Positions 5,108 through 13,349 are shown, counted from the first letter of the stretch. The stretch: DNA of 14,186 bases from Candidatus Omnitrophota bacterium (GCA_016939345.1 JAFGHG010000058.1:1-14186); one strand, 5' to 3'. Numbers and translations: made by a program. The notes: a model not told the origin generated them from the sequence alone.

Positions 5108-6339
5108 CAGTTTAATTTTATGGCTTGGGCCACCTTTACTGCCTGAGCAGTTTCTTTGACGTCGTGGACCCTTAAAATATTAGCGCCTCTGGTTAGAGAA
5201 ATCACAGTTGCGGCAATTGTCGGCACCAGGCGTTCATTTACCTCAAGCTTCAGAAGGTTGCCGATAAATGATTTACGCGATATTCCTATAAATATAGGCA
5301 ATCCGAAGGCTTTTAATTTATAAAGATGATTTATAATAGCATAGTTATCTTCACTCTTTTTGCCAAAGCCAATGCCCGGATCAAGGCAGATCTGCTCTAA
5401 AGCAATTGACTGCTGGCGGCAATACTGCAGCCTCTGTTTAAAGAAATCAGACAGCTCAGACATAAGATCATTATATTTAGGACTTATCTGCATTGTGCTT
5501 GGAGTGCCTTTCATATGCATAAGCACACAGCCTAAATTATAGCTTTTGATAATTTGAGCTATTTTTGGCGAATGCCTTAGTGCTGTAATATCATTTATCA
5601 TGTCAGCCCCGGCATCTGCAGCTGCCCTGGCAATGGGATACTTGTAAGTATCTACTGAAATTATGGTTTTTTTGTATTTTTTTCTCAAGAACTTGACTGC
5701 AGGGATAACCCTTCTCATCTCTTCCTTAACAGGTAAAGGCCGGGAAAAGGGCCGGGAAGATTCACCTCCGATATCTATTATCTGAGCCCCGTATTTTATC
5801 ATCTCCGAAGCCTTAGCATAAACTGCCTGGTTAAGCTTAGACTGCGAACGGTTGGAAATATTCAGCAGTCCATCCCGGGAAAAGGAATCTTCTGTAATAT
5901 TGACGATGCCGCAGATGACAGGTTTTCTTATAAACAAACTCTTATCGCGGCAAGTCAGATTATAGACTTTTTTATCCAGGTTATCAAGACAAGACAAAAG
6001 GCCTTCAGATACTTGCTTAAGCTTGAAGGGTTGATTTTTTAATTTTTGGCACAGCCTTTTTAACTGGTCTCTGCTGCCAAAAACCAAAACACCCGTTTCA
6101 ATATCTTTAACAAGAGCGCTCCTCTCAATAGCTGCGTCAGCGCCCAAAGACAAGAGATGTTGCTTTATTATATTTGCCTCCCAGGACTTTATCCCTTCGA
6201 TTCTAAAAACAGAATATATGCTTTTAGGCGCCATAATTTTTATGCCCTGGCTGCTAACACCTAAAGATTCCATAAGACTGCGGGCCTGAACTTCGTTATT
6301 TACCTCAAAAGGCATTATGTTTACGGTATTTGAACTCAT
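5107..6339 (-). CDS. folP: Dihydropteroate synthase, long form with N-terminal extension
   Basis: Joins p-aminobenzoate to 6-hydroxymethyl-dihydropterin diphosphate to make dihydropteroate in folate synthesis. The TIM-barrel domain spans about 138-408: CGIVNITEDSFS (143-154), IDIGGESSRP (188-197), ISVDTYK (227-233), INDITAL (248-254), MHMKGTPSTMQ (274-284), CLDPGIGFGKK (318-328), GISRKSFIG (352-360) and LRVHDV (389-394). Residues 1-135 are an extra region not found in the usual 270-290-residue enzyme, with two alpha/beta-looking stretches; I do not recognise a named domain there. The first loop reads N-I-T-E-D-S-F-S-R-D-G where the common form is N-V-T-P-D-S-F-S-D-G-G. ATG 6339 follows the ftsH stop by 11 nt with no evident Shine-Dalgarno; ATG 6315 is an alternative. 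Confidence 0.94.
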   Translation of the reverse strand: MSSNTVNIMPFEVNNEVQARSLMESLGVSSQGIKIMAPKSIYSVFRIEGIKSWEANIIKQHLLSLGADAAIERSALVKDIETGVLVFGSRDQLKRLCQKLKNQPFKLKQVSEGLLSCLDNLDKKVYNLTCRDKSLFIRKPVICGIVNITEDSFSRDGLLNISNRSQSKLNQAVYAKASEMIKYGAQIIDIGGESSRPFSRPLPVKEEMRRVIPAVKFLRKKYKKTIISVDTYKYPIARAAADAGADMINDITALRHSPKIAQIIKSYNLGCVLMHMKGTPSTMQISPKYNDLMSELSDFFKQRLQYCRQQSIALEQICLDPGIGFGKKSEDNYAIINHLYKLKAFGLPIFIGISRKSFIGNLLKLEVNERLVPTIAATVISLTRGANILRVHDVKETAQAVKVAQAIKLN

Positions 6340-6350
6340 CTGGCAGGAAT

Positions 6351-8213
6351 TTAATTATCTTTGATGCCTAACAAAGTTTTAACATCTTCGGAATTTAAAA
6401 CTTCTTTTTCAAACAAAGCATCGGCCAGAATTTTAAGCCTATCTTTGTTCTCTTCTATCAGCTTCTTGGCCCGCTCATAACAGGCATCGACTATGGCCTT
6501 CACCTCTTCGTCTATCATATGAGCTGTGTTTTCGCTATAGTCTTTTTCTCTGGCAATATCGCGGCCTAAAAATATCGGGCCCTGGCTTTTACCGAGAGAG
6601 TAAGGCCCTAATCTATCGCTCATGCCATAATCGCAGACCATTTTCCTGGCAATACGTGTTACTTCAGCAATATCGTTCATTGCTCCGGTAGTAACATCAG
6701 AAAGGTTGATCTCCTCAGAGGCCCTGCCGCCTAAAGCAACGGTTATTTCTCCCAGTAGTTCTTTTTTTGAGCGGTAACGCCTGTCTTCTCTAGGAGGCAT
6801 AAAGGTATATCCGCCGGCCATGCCCCTTGGAATTATCGAAACTTTGGTCATGGGGTCTACTTCAGGTATTAATAAAGAAAGTAAAGCATGGCCAGCTTCA
6901 TGATAGACAGTCAACTCTTTCTCATGCCTGGTTATGATCCTGCTCTTTTTCTCAGGCCCCATAACAACCCGCTCTATGGACTCTTCCAGCTCTTCCTGGG
7001 TGACAGCTTCTTTATTCCTTCTGGCAGCAAGCAAAGCTCCTTCATTGCAAAGGTTTTCCAAATCAGCTCCTGAAAAACCAGGGGTCTTTTTAGCCACTGT
7101 CTGTAAGTCAACGCCTTCGGCCAGCGTTATCTTTCGAGTATGGACTTTTAAAATAGCTTCCCGGCCCCTTATATCCGGAGCATAGATCACAATATGACGG
7201 TCAAAACGGCCTGGACGAAGCAAGGCCGGATCTAATACATCAGGACGGTTAGTAGCCGCTACTACGATTATTCCTACTTCAGTCTGAAAACCATCCATTT
7301 CAGTAAGCAACTGATTTAAGGTCTGCTCTCTTTCATCATGCCCGCCGCCTAACCCGGCAAAACGCTGGCGGCCTACGGCATCTATTTCGTCTATAAAAAT
7401 AATGCATCCCTTTCTTTCAAGGCCGGTAGCTTTTTTGGCCTGGGCAAAAAGATCCCTGACTCTTGAAGCTCCTACCCCAACAAACATCTCCACAAAATCA
7501 GAGCCGCTGATGCTAAAAAAAGGAACTTCAGCTTCCCCGGCCACAGCTTTAGCCAAGAGAGTCTTACCGCAACCAGGCGGTCCGACCAAAAGGACTCCTT
7601 TGGGAAACCTTCCTCCCAGGCGCTGGAATTTTTTAGGGTCTTTAAGAAAATCGATGACTTCTTCAAGCTCCTCTTTTGCTTCATCTATCCCGGCAACATC
7701 CTTAAAAGTGACTTTTGTCCTTTTTTCTTTATCCAAAATAGCAGCCCTGGATTTGCCGAAACTCCATACCCGGGAACCTATCTGATTGCCTCTGTGGGTT
7801 ATATACCAGAAAAGTAGAATAAAAAAGGTCAATGATACTAAAGGGTACCATAGAGAACCCCAGATAGAAGGCTCTCTGACTTCAAAACTTCCTACATTTT
7901 TCTTTAGCAAGGCAATAAGTTCCTTATCATCTTCGGGTATATACACCTGAAAATAGCGGTATTTTTGGTCAGCATTCTGAAAATATTTTCCGATAATATG
8001 AATATTATTTTGCAGAGTTACTTCCTCTATGGTGGGTTTTTCCTGATTCTTCAAAAGGGCGTTATAGAACTCACTGTAAGTAAGCTTTTTGGTAAAAAGC
8101 CCGTTCTCCTGATCAAAAGAATTAAAAAGAAAAAGTAATCCTATGAAGATTACTATTGCCATCATAACCGGACGCAGATTATCTGGTTTTGTTTTTTTGG
8201 GCGGTTGTTTCAT
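6351..8213 (-). CDS. ftsH: ATP-dependent zinc metalloprotease FtsH
   Basis: Membrane-anchored hexameric AAA+ protease that degrades misfolded membrane proteins and regulatory targets. Full length at 620 residues. TM1 is about 15-31, a periplasmic domain runs about 34-118, and TM2 is about 120-139. The AAA module has Walker A GPPGCGKT (211-218), pore loop MFVGVGASR (243-251), Walker B IIFIDEID (271-278) and the second region of homology ATNRPDVLDPALLRPGRFDR (320-339). The peptidase zinc site is HEAGH (438-442) with a likely third ligand D514 in NDIAEVT. Nothing essential is missing. It begins the folP-cdaA-pdxJ run and lies 79 nt after tilS, a neighbour pair seen in many bacteria. An exact TATAAT lies 11 nt before its ATG and no Shine-Dalgarno is visible. 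Confidence 0.98.
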   Translation of the reverse strand: MKQPPKKTKPDNLRPVMMAIVIFIGLLFLFNSFDQENGLFTKKLTYSEFYNALLKNQEKPTIEEVTLQNNIHIIGKYFQNADQKYRYFQVYIPEDDKELIALLKKNVGSFEVREPSIWGSLWYPLVSLTFFILLFWYITHRGNQIGSRVWSFGKSRAAILDKEKRTKVTFKDVAGIDEAKEELEEVIDFLKDPKKFQRLGGRFPKGVLLVGPPGCGKTLLAKAVAGEAEVPFFSISGSDFVEMFVGVGASRVRDLFAQAKKATGLERKGCIIFIDEIDAVGRQRFAGLGGGHDEREQTLNQLLTEMDGFQTEVGIIVVAATNRPDVLDPALLRPGRFDRHIVIYAPDIRGREAILKVHTRKITLAEGVDLQTVAKKTPGFSGADLENLCNEGALLAARRNKEAVTQEELEESIERVVMGPEKKSRIITRHEKELTVYHEAGHALLSLLIPEVDPMTKVSIIPRGMAGGYTFMPPREDRRYRSKKELLGEITVALGGRASEEINLSDVTTGAMNDIAEVTRIARKMVCDYGMSDRLGPYSLGKSQGPIFLGRDIAREKDYSENTAHMIDEEVKAIVDACYERAKKLIEENKDRLKILADALFEKEVLNSEDVKTLLGIKDN

Positions 8214-8223
8214 AAGTAGTAGT

Positions 8224-8251
8224 ATTATACTGTATCAGCCTATAAAAGCAA
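8224..8251 (-). promoter_or_regulatory. Candidate ftsH promoter giving a near-leaderless transcript
   Basis: On the minus strand an exact TATAAT (8224-8229) lies 16 nt from TTGCTT (8246-8251). A start about 7 nt past the -10 box falls near 8217, only some 4 nt before the ftsH ATG at 8213. The bases in between (ACTACTACTT) contain no ribosome binding site, which agrees with a leaderless or near-leaderless message. The remaining tilS-ftsH gap (8252-8292) shows no clear terminator. Confidence 0.45.
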
Positions 8252-8292
8252 GATTTGATAAATCAGGCAAATAAAGTCTTTTCAGGCAGAAT

Positions 8293-9279
8293 TTACATGA
8301 GCAAAGACTGGATAATTATATGATTATGGCTCTTTTTAACTATCAGATTGGGCAGATCAACTATACTGCCAGTAGGCCTCGATAAAACTAAGTCCCTTAT
8401 TTCATCCAAATGCCTTATTTCAAGCCTTCTTGTGTGCTGCTGCAAGTCTTCTATTGCTATGCGGATGACATTATTGAATAAAGCTCCTGTCAGTTCTTTT
8501 AAGCCTTTATGATCAAGACTGATGGTATTTTTGCTATCGCTTTTTTTAAGTTTTAGGTAGATACTCCGGCAATGGCTATAAATAAAATCATAATCCTCCG
8601 AGATTGTGCGGGCAAGCTGGAAAAGGCTATCAACAATATTGGGATTAAAGTCCTCTAATGCCGGCAATAATTTAAGTCTTATCTTGTTGCGAAAGAACTT
8701 ATCCTCAAAGTTACTTTTATCCAAACAGTAGGATTTTTTTTCCTGTTTAAGCCAGCTTAGGATATTTTTTTTGCTTATCTCGATTAAGGGCCTGACTATT
8801 GTCAGGCTCTTGTAACGGGACCTGGGTAAAAACCCCCTCAAGCCCTTTAAGCCCGAACCTCTGATCAGCCTCATCAGGACTGTCTCAACCAAGTCATCCT
8901 TGTGATGGGCAAGAGCAATTTTTTTGATTTTTTCCTGGCGGGAACATTTAAGGAAAAAATCAAGACGCAGGTTCCTGGCAGTCTGCTCAAGTGAGTCACC
9001 TTTAAAAAACTCCTTAACCGGCTTTTTTTCGCTGATAAACTTTATTGAAAGCTCCCGGCAAAGCTGCCTTACAAAATCCTCTTCGCTGTCAGCCTCTTTT
9101 CTTAAGCCATGGTTAAAATGGACACAGACCAGTTTAAGGCTGTATTGCTTCTGTATATTTTTAAGTTGATGAAGCAGAAAAATAGAATCCGGCCCTCCGG
9201 AAATGCCAAGCAGGAGCTTATCTTTTTTCTTTAAAAGGTTGAATTTTTTTATTGTTTCTAAAAAAAATCTTTCAATCAT
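8293..9279 (-). CDS. tilS: tRNA(Ile)-lysidine synthetase
   Basis: Attaches lysine to C34 of tRNA-Ile(CAU) using ATP, so the tRNA reads AUA as isoleucine. The 328-residue protein carries the PP-loop SGGPDS (about 27-32 from this start) in LLLGISGGPDSIFLL, HFNHGLR, LAHHKDDLVETVLMRLIRG and DKSNFEDKFFRNKIR, all typical of the N-type ATP pyrophosphatase core. The C-terminal part is shorter than in the E. coli enzyme, as in other short TilS forms. I use ATG 9279 because GAGGA lies 7 nt upstream of it; the in-frame TTG at 9285 would leave almost no spacer. It diverges from the plus-strand radical SAM gene and leads into ftsH. Confidence 0.94.
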   Translation of the reverse strand: MIERFFLETIKKFNLLKKKDKLLLGISGGPDSIFLLHQLKNIQKQYSLKLVCVHFNHGLRKEADSEEDFVRQLCRELSIKFISEKKPVKEFFKGDSLEQTARNLRLDFFLKCSRQEKIKKIALAHHKDDLVETVLMRLIRGSGLKGLRGFLPRSRYKSLTIVRPLIEISKKNILSWLKQEKKSYCLDKSNFEDKFFRNKIRLKLLPALEDFNPNIVDSLFQLARTISEDYDFIYSHCRSIYLKLKKSDSKNTISLDHKGLKELTGALFNNVIRIAIEDLQQHTRRLEIRHLDEIRDLVLSRPTGSIVDLPNLIVKKSHNHIIIQSLLM

Positions 9280-9310
9280 AGCCAATTCCTCATGCTTATT
9301 ATTTTTGGTT

Positions 9311-9319
9311 ATTATATCA
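9311..9319 (-). promoter_or_regulatory. Extended -10 promoter for tilS
   Basis: The minus strand reads TGATATAAT, an exact extended -10 element (TGnTATAAT). No convincing -35 box lies at 16-18 nt, which extended -10 promoters can tolerate. Transcription would start near 9304, giving a leader of about 25 nt that contains the GAGGA ribosome binding site before ATG 9279. Confidence 0.5.
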
Positions 9320-9331
9320 CATTTGTTATAC

Positions 9332-9337
9332 TATAAT
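9332..9337 (+). promoter_or_regulatory. Possible -10 box for the plus-strand radical SAM gene
   Basis: An exact TATAAT on the plus strand lies 124 nt before the annotated start at 9461. The nearest TTG-type -35 candidate (TTGGTT, 9305-9310) is 21 nt away, which is too far, so the call is weak. The sequence overlaps the tilS promoter region on the other strand, so the two genes would share a short divergent control region. Confidence 0.25.
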
Positions 9338-9382
9338 AGTAGCGATTTAACTGTTTTTAGTTGTATTTGAATATGCATGGGG

Positions 9383-9463
9383 TCGTTAGGGTAATGGCAA
9401 TATTAATAGTTCAAATGGGTGTAATCGAAAGGTTGAAATGGTCGGGCTGTCAAAAGGTTAGTG
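9383..9463 (+). repeat. Degenerate short tandem units in the radical SAM leader
   Basis: The stretch is a patchwork of related words: GGTAATGG, GTTCAAATGG, GGTTGAAATGG, GGTCGGGCTG, AAAAGGTTAGTGG. GTTCAAATGG (9409-9418) and GTTGAAATGG (9432-9441) differ at one position. It resembles a decayed array of a roughly 9-10 nt unit near GGTTGAAAT. No riboswitch or terminator that I know fits. It ends at the AAAGG ribosome binding site (9453-9457). Confidence 0.35.
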
Positions 9464-10750
9464 GTGCCAAATATGCGTATCTTAGCAGTTAACCCCTGGA
9501 TTACTGACTTTGCGGCATATGATTTCTGGCTTAAGCCCTACGGGTTTCTGGTTTTGCTCACTTATCTAAAAAACCAAGGTCATGAAATTGACTACATAGA
9601 CTGCCTGGATAGAAAAATCTCTCATGATAGATACGGAAGGGGAAAATTCTATTCAATACAATTAACAAAACCTGCGGCAACCTCCCACATACCCAGAATA
9701 TATAAACGATACGGCATAACCATCAATCAATTTCAGGCTAAACTGGAAAATAAAAAGCCTGATGTCATATTACTGACTTCATCCATGACCTACTGGTATA
9801 AGGGTCTGGTAAATATCAGCAAAATACTAAAAGCGCGTTTCCCCGGCACACCAATAATCTTAGGAGGCACCTATGCCAGCCTATGCTATAACCATGCCAG
9901 TAAAAATACAGCCTGCGATTTTGTTTATAAAAACGATTGCTTAGAAGACTTTTTTACTCAGATTAAGTGCAAATACCAGCCTAAAGATTTACTTTCGACT
10001 CTTCCTGAGTATGATTTTTTCTATAATTCACTTGAATATATTGTCTTAAGAACTACCTGGGGCTGCCCTATGCGCTGCAGTTTCTGCGCAATCGCTAAAC
10101 TATATCCGAAATTTTTAAGGCTTGGTGATGACAAGATAACTGACTTTATAAAAAAATATTCAGATTCAGGGATGGTAAACTTTGTTTTTTATGACGATGC
10201 CTTGATATATAAACCCGAAGATGCAAAAAAGTTATTTTCTAAAATCCTGAAATTAAAAAGAAATTTAAATTTTCATACCCCCAACGCCATACATTTAAGG
10301 TTTCTTGATCAAGACCTTGCCTGTCTGCTTAAAAGGGCCGGGTTCATAAATCCTCATTTCGGGCTGGAAGTGCTCGATAAAAAACTTCAGAAACTCTGGG
10401 GCAAAGATAAAATCAAAAAAGAAAACTTAAAAGAAAAAATAGATTTATTAAAAAAAGCGGGCTACAAAAAAGGCGGATTCAGCATGTATCTTTTGCTCGG
10501 TTATCCCGGCCAGGACATAAAACAGCTCAAACAAGATATAGATTTCTTAAATTCACAAGGAGCAAAAATTTCACTTTCCGAGTTCTCGCCTGTACCGGGA
10601 ACAGATATTTTCAATGAGTACTGCCCTGATTTATCGGAGCCGCTTCTGCAGAACAATTCAATCTTTAACTTTTTTAATGCCAATCAGTTGAAAGAAATCC
10701 AGGAAATAAAAAATTATACAAAAAAACTAAACAGCTGTTTTTCCTTATAG
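9461..10750 (+). CDS. B12-binding-type radical SAM protein
   Basis: A 429-residue protein with two parts. Residues 5-170 look like a cobalamin-binding-type domain: MRILAVNPW at its start, PYGFLVLLTYLKNQGHEIDYIDCLD, DVILLTSSMTYW and ILGGTYASL; the DxHxxG cobalamin motif is not seen. Residues 193-420 are a radical SAM domain with the [4Fe-4S] motif CPMRCSFC (202-209), then FGLEVLDKKLQKLWGK and LLLGYPGQD. Such enzymes use S-adenosylmethionine radicals; the substrate cannot be predicted. The GTG at 9461 is taken as start; GTG 9464 (6 nt after AAAGG) and ATG 9473, which begins the domain directly, are equally possible. It is the only plus-strand gene, and its TAG overlaps the oppositely oriented lipoprotein gene by 6 nt. 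Confidence 0.85.
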   Translation: MVPNMRILAVNPWITDFAAYDFWLKPYGFLVLLTYLKNQGHEIDYIDCLDRKISHDRYGRGKFYSIQLTKPAATSHIPRIYKRYGITINQFQAKLENKKPDVILLTSSMTYWYKGLVNISKILKARFPGTPIILGGTYASLCYNHASKNTACDFVYKNDCLEDFFTQIKCKYQPKDLLSTLPEYDFFYNSLEYIVLRTTWGCPMRCSFCAIAKLYPKFLRLGDDKITDFIKKYSDSGMVNFVFYDDALIYKPEDAKKLFSKILKLKRNLNFHTPNAIHLRFLDQDLACLLKRAGFINPHFGLEVLDKKLQKLWGKDKIKKENLKEKIDLLKKAGYKKGGFSMYLLLGYPGQDIKQLKQDIDFLNSQGAKISLSEFSPVPGTDIFNEYCPDLSEPLLQNNSIFNFFNANQLKEIQEIKNYTKKLNSCFSL

Positions 10751-11083
10751 CTGCTCCCAGCGGATCAGACGTTCGCCTTCAAAATAAAAGCTTACCGCTC
10801 TATCGGTATAGATCCATTGCTCGTAGCCCTCAAAAGTAGTCTTTACCTCATCGGGAAGGCCGAGTTTAGCTATCACTTCATCCTTTACATCTCCAATAAC
10901 AACGCCATCGCCCCCGCTTACAACATAATAATCTTTTCTGACCTCTTCGCCTTTTCCAAAAGTCTTTTTCTGCATCAGGCCCATGGCTCCTTCCCGTTCG
11001 CCTACATAGTCTCTCATCTGGACACAGCCTAATAAAACAACTGATAAAAATAATACCCAGAGCAAAAATCTTGTACAGCGCAC
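10745..11083 (-). CDS. BamE/SmpA-like outer-membrane lipoprotein
   Basis: The 112-residue protein begins MRCTRFLLWVLFLSVVLLGC, a lipoprotein signal peptide with lipobox LLGC and C20 as the acylated cysteine. The mature part ends in a BamE/SmpA-like pattern: VVIGDVKDEVIAKLGLPDEV, then EQWIYTDRAVSFYFEGERLIRWEQL. BamE-type domains help the beta-barrel assembly machine or stabilise envelope complexes; assignment to BamE itself is not claimed. GTG 11083 is the start because GGAGG (11090-11094) lies exactly 6 nt upstream, the strongest ribosome binding site in this operon. It follows the MBL-fold gene after a 25-nt gap. A lipoprotein of this kind implies a diderm cell. Confidence 0.8.
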   Translation of the reverse strand: MRCTRFLLWVLFLSVVLLGCVQMRDYVGEREGAMGLMQKKTFGKGEEVRKDYYVVSGGDGVVIGDVKDEVIAKLGLPDEVKTTFEGYEQWIYTDRAVSFYFEGERLIRWEQL

Positions 11084-11108
11084 TCTACACCTCCGCTTTT
11101 TTAAAGGA

Positions 11109-11816
11109 TTAAACCTCTATTTCCTGGCCTGCTCCAATATCTATTAAATTATCGGGATAATATCTTTTAAGTATTTGAACTGCATCAAAACCGGTACAGT
11201 GGCCGGGAGCGATATTAAAAACATTCTCTTCTTTAAGCTGCCGGCCTACATAATCAGCAACTCGTTTGTCTTTGTCGATTAAATGAAACCCGCCCATAAT
11301 CAAATAGATGTCCCTGCCTTTAAATAATTCCTTTGCCTTTTTTACATACTCCAAGACCCCGGGGTGGGCGCAACCGCAGATTATGGTCAGTCCTTTTTCT
11401 GTTTTAAGGCAAAGGGCCTGTTCATTCATCATTCTTTCTTTATAAATAACCTTAAAAGACCCAAGACTGTGAATATTCCTGGATATCTCCTTAGGCTGTT
11501 CAATGACCTCTACCCTGTGATCACCTAATTGACAGTTAAATTCCTGGTAAAAGTCAGAAGTGACAAAAAAATCAAGTTTTTTATTCAACTGCAAAAGATA
11601 ATTAAGGCCTCCCCAGTGATCCCAGTGGTTATGAGATATGACCACCTTTTCAAATTTTTTGGGGTCAATATTCATCTTCTTGATATTATCCTCAAAAAAT
11701 TCTTTTTTTTCTCCAAGATCAAAAAGCATTTTATTGTTGATCAGATAGGAAACTCCCCAGCCGCTGGATAAATTTTCAGTTTTAGCCTGCTTCTCGAATA
11801 TGACTTTAATATTCAT
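11109..11816 (-). CDS. MBL-fold metallohydrolase, dihydropterin-phosphate-synthase-like subgroup
   Basis: The 235-residue protein is a single metallo-beta-lactamase fold. Metal-binding motifs are SHNHWDHWGG (61-70, the HxHxDH core), GCAHPG (148-153), GGFHL (175-179) and APGHCTG (203-209). The order resembles the subgroup that includes archaeal MJ0301-like 7,8-dihydropterin-6-methyl-4-(ribofuranosyl)aminobenzene phosphate synthase homologues; the bacterial members have no settled substrate. There is no signal peptide, so it is cytosolic. ATG 11816 overlaps the end of the DUF89 gene by 11 nt, and no ribosome binding site is visible, which suggests translational coupling. The link to DUF89 and YggS suggests small-molecule clean-up, but this is inference. 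Confidence 0.85.
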   Translation of the reverse strand: MNIKVIFEKQAKTENLSSGWGVSYLINNKMLFDLGEKKEFFEDNIKKMNIDPKKFEKVVISHNHWDHWGGLNYLLQLNKKLDFFVTSDFYQEFNCQLGDHRVEVIEQPKEISRNIHSLGSFKVIYKERMMNEQALCLKTEKGLTIICGCAHPGVLEYVKKAKELFKGRDIYLIMGGFHLIDKDKRVADYVGRQLKEENVFNIAPGHCTGFDAVQILKRYYPDNLIDIGAGQEIEV

Positions 11817-12702
11817 GATGTTTTTGGCTATTTTTTAAAATTATATCGCCTTCTTCACAGCCCAGGTACTCAGCCACAACCGGACATTTGGCCCTGAACA
11901 AAAAATAAACAGGCCTTGGGCTTGAAGACAAAGTCTCAAAATTTCCCTGGCCCTTGCTGATGATTATATCACAGTTTTTATAGAGTTTTAAAAAATCAGG
12001 GTTTGCCTGTTTCAGTATTACTCCCGGTGCATCAGAACCGCTGGAAATTACTCTGACTATATTATGCATACCGCACACCTTGGCATCTTCCATTAAAATA
12101 TCATTGATTATAGGTTTTTCTCTGACTACATAGGTAATATCTTTTCCCGGCCAGGCATCTTGTATCTCTTCTATCAACACTCTGTCAAAAACTATTTCAC
12201 CGGCATTATCCCCGATATAAAGAACCGAGTCTGCCCTTTTAATATCCTTTTTAAAATGCACATAATCGAATATCGAGCTCTTATGCCGGCGCCTTAGGTT
12301 GAATTTTCCCTTAAAAAAAATATTAAGCTCATTTTCAACTTTATGAGAATTGCGTACGCCAAAGTCAATAATATTGCCGGCAATGGCAAGCTCCAAAGCA
12401 GTAAAAAATCTATTCTTTGACGCCTTAACTTTTCTTTTAAGCTTCGGGTAGAGTTTTAAGGCCAGACGGTTGCTTTTTTGCTTAAGCTCATGGAAAGGGT
12501 CTTTGACCTTTGTCTGATCAATAACTATTTTGTAGAGAATGCGCCCCATATAAGAAGGACAAAGGTCATAGGAAAATTTAGGCAGTTCCCGGCACAGCTT
12601 GTTGACTATATTTTTTTGTGTCTTTAAGTCTGCCCCGGCCAGGTCTGCAGCCTCTATCGCCTGCCTGAAAAAGCATGGGATGCATCCGATATGAGTCTTC
12701 AT
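11806..12702 (-). CDS. DUF89/ARMT1-like damage-control phosphatase
   Basis: A 298-residue protein of the DUF89 family, metal-dependent phosphatases thought to remove damaged or excess phosphometabolites such as sugar phosphates. An N-terminal CIPC (7-10) with F-F-R-Q-A marks the prokaryotic cysteine-containing subgroup. AIAGNIIDFG (106-115) is a family segment. The active-site metal motif is IGDNAGEIVFD (163-173), with D165, N166 and D173. SKGQGNFE (249-256) closes the site. Length and motifs are complete. ATG 12702 overlaps the yggS TGA (ATGA), and the 3' end overlaps the MBL-fold gene, so it is firmly inside one operon. No substrate can be inferred from the sequence. Confidence 0.88.
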   Translation of the reverse strand: MKTHIGCIPCFFRQAIEAADLAGADLKTQKNIVNKLCRELPKFSYDLCPSYMGRILYKIVIDQTKVKDPFHELKQKSNRLALKLYPKLKRKVKASKNRFFTALELAIAGNIIDFGVRNSHKVENELNIFFKGKFNLRRRHKSSIFDYVHFKKDIKRADSVLYIGDNAGEIVFDRVLIEEIQDAWPGKDITYVVREKPIINDILMEDAKVCGMHNIVRVISSGSDAPGVILKQANPDFLKLYKNCDIIISKGQGNFETLSSSPRPVYFLFRAKCPVVAEYLGCEEGDIILKNSQKHHEY

Positions 12703-13349
12703 GATTGACTACTTCTTGCTCCAAAGATAGCAGTCCCCACTCTTATTATATTGGCCCCCTCTTCTATGGCTACCTTATAAGAATCGCTCATGCCCATTGA
12801 CAGGTATTTAAAGTCAAATTCTTTTTTAAGCTGAGTGAACAGTTCTTTTATCTTTCGAAAATATGGCCTTATCAATTCAGGGTCATCGGCAAAAGGGCCC
12901 ATGGTCATCAGTCCCCGGGGTTTAAGATAAGAAAAAGGCTTAAGTTCTTTTAAAAACGCCTCTGCTTCTTCGATAAGAATGCCTTTTTTCTGAGGTTCGG
13001 CTGCGCTGTTTATTTCGATCAAAACCGGCATCACCTTATTTATTTTTTTGCATTCTTTATCTAAGACTTGAGCGAGCTCATAAGAATCAAGGGTCTCTAT
13101 CATGTCAAAAATCGCAACTGCCTGCCTAGCCTTGTTTTTTTGAAGATGGCCTATCAAGTGCCAGCTGACCCTCTTGCCGATTATTGCAAATTTATCCTTT
13201 GCTTCCTGGATATAGTTTTCTCCGAACACCGATACCCCGGACTCTAAGGCCTCGATCATCTGCTCGGGGCTTCTTTCTTTAGTCGCTGCTACCAGCGTAA
13301 CCCCTGGGGGCAGGCTTTGAAGTAATCCTCTGACTTTATCTTTTATCAT
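12699..13349 (-). CDS. yggS: YggS/PLPBP-family pyridoxal phosphate homeostasis protein
   Basis: Single-domain TIM-barrel protein that binds pyridoxal 5'-phosphate without known catalysis and keeps free PLP and amino-acid/keto-acid pools in balance. The 216 residues fit the family. The PLP lysine is K24 in LVAATKERS; FGENYIQEA (42-50), WHLIGHLQKNK (63-73), RGLMTMGP and LSMGMSDSYKVAIEEGANIIRVGTAIFG follow, the last carrying the phosphate-binding residues. Start and stop both share ATGA overlaps with the flanking genes. pdxJ, which makes the same cofactor, lies 8.5 kb away in a separate run of genes. Confidence 0.94.
   Translation of the reverse strand: MIKDKVRGLLQSLPPGVTLVAATKERSPEQMIEALESGVSVFGENYIQEAKDKFAIIGKRVSWHLIGHLQKNKARQAVAIFDMIETLDSYELAQVLDKECKKINKVMPVLIEINSAAEPQKKGILIEEAEAFLKELKPFSYLKPRGLMTMGPFADDPELIRPYFRKIKELFTQLKKEFDFKYLSMGMSDSYKVAIEEGANIIRVGTAIFGARSSQS

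Noticed and set aside
7472..7684. A 70-codon minus-strand frame inside ftsH
   Set aside because: It lies in an alternative frame of the intact and strongly conserved AAA module, so it is a shadow.
9340..9460. Cobalamin or SAM riboswitch ahead of the B12-type radical SAM gene
   Set aside because: No B12-box or SAM-riboswitch core sequences can be found in the leader.
9373..9492. A 39-codon plus-strand ORF (ATG 9373 to TAA 9490-9492) ahead of and overlapping the radical SAM start
   Set aside because: No ribosome binding site, no recognisable sequence pattern, and it is made of the degenerate repeat words; treated as chance.
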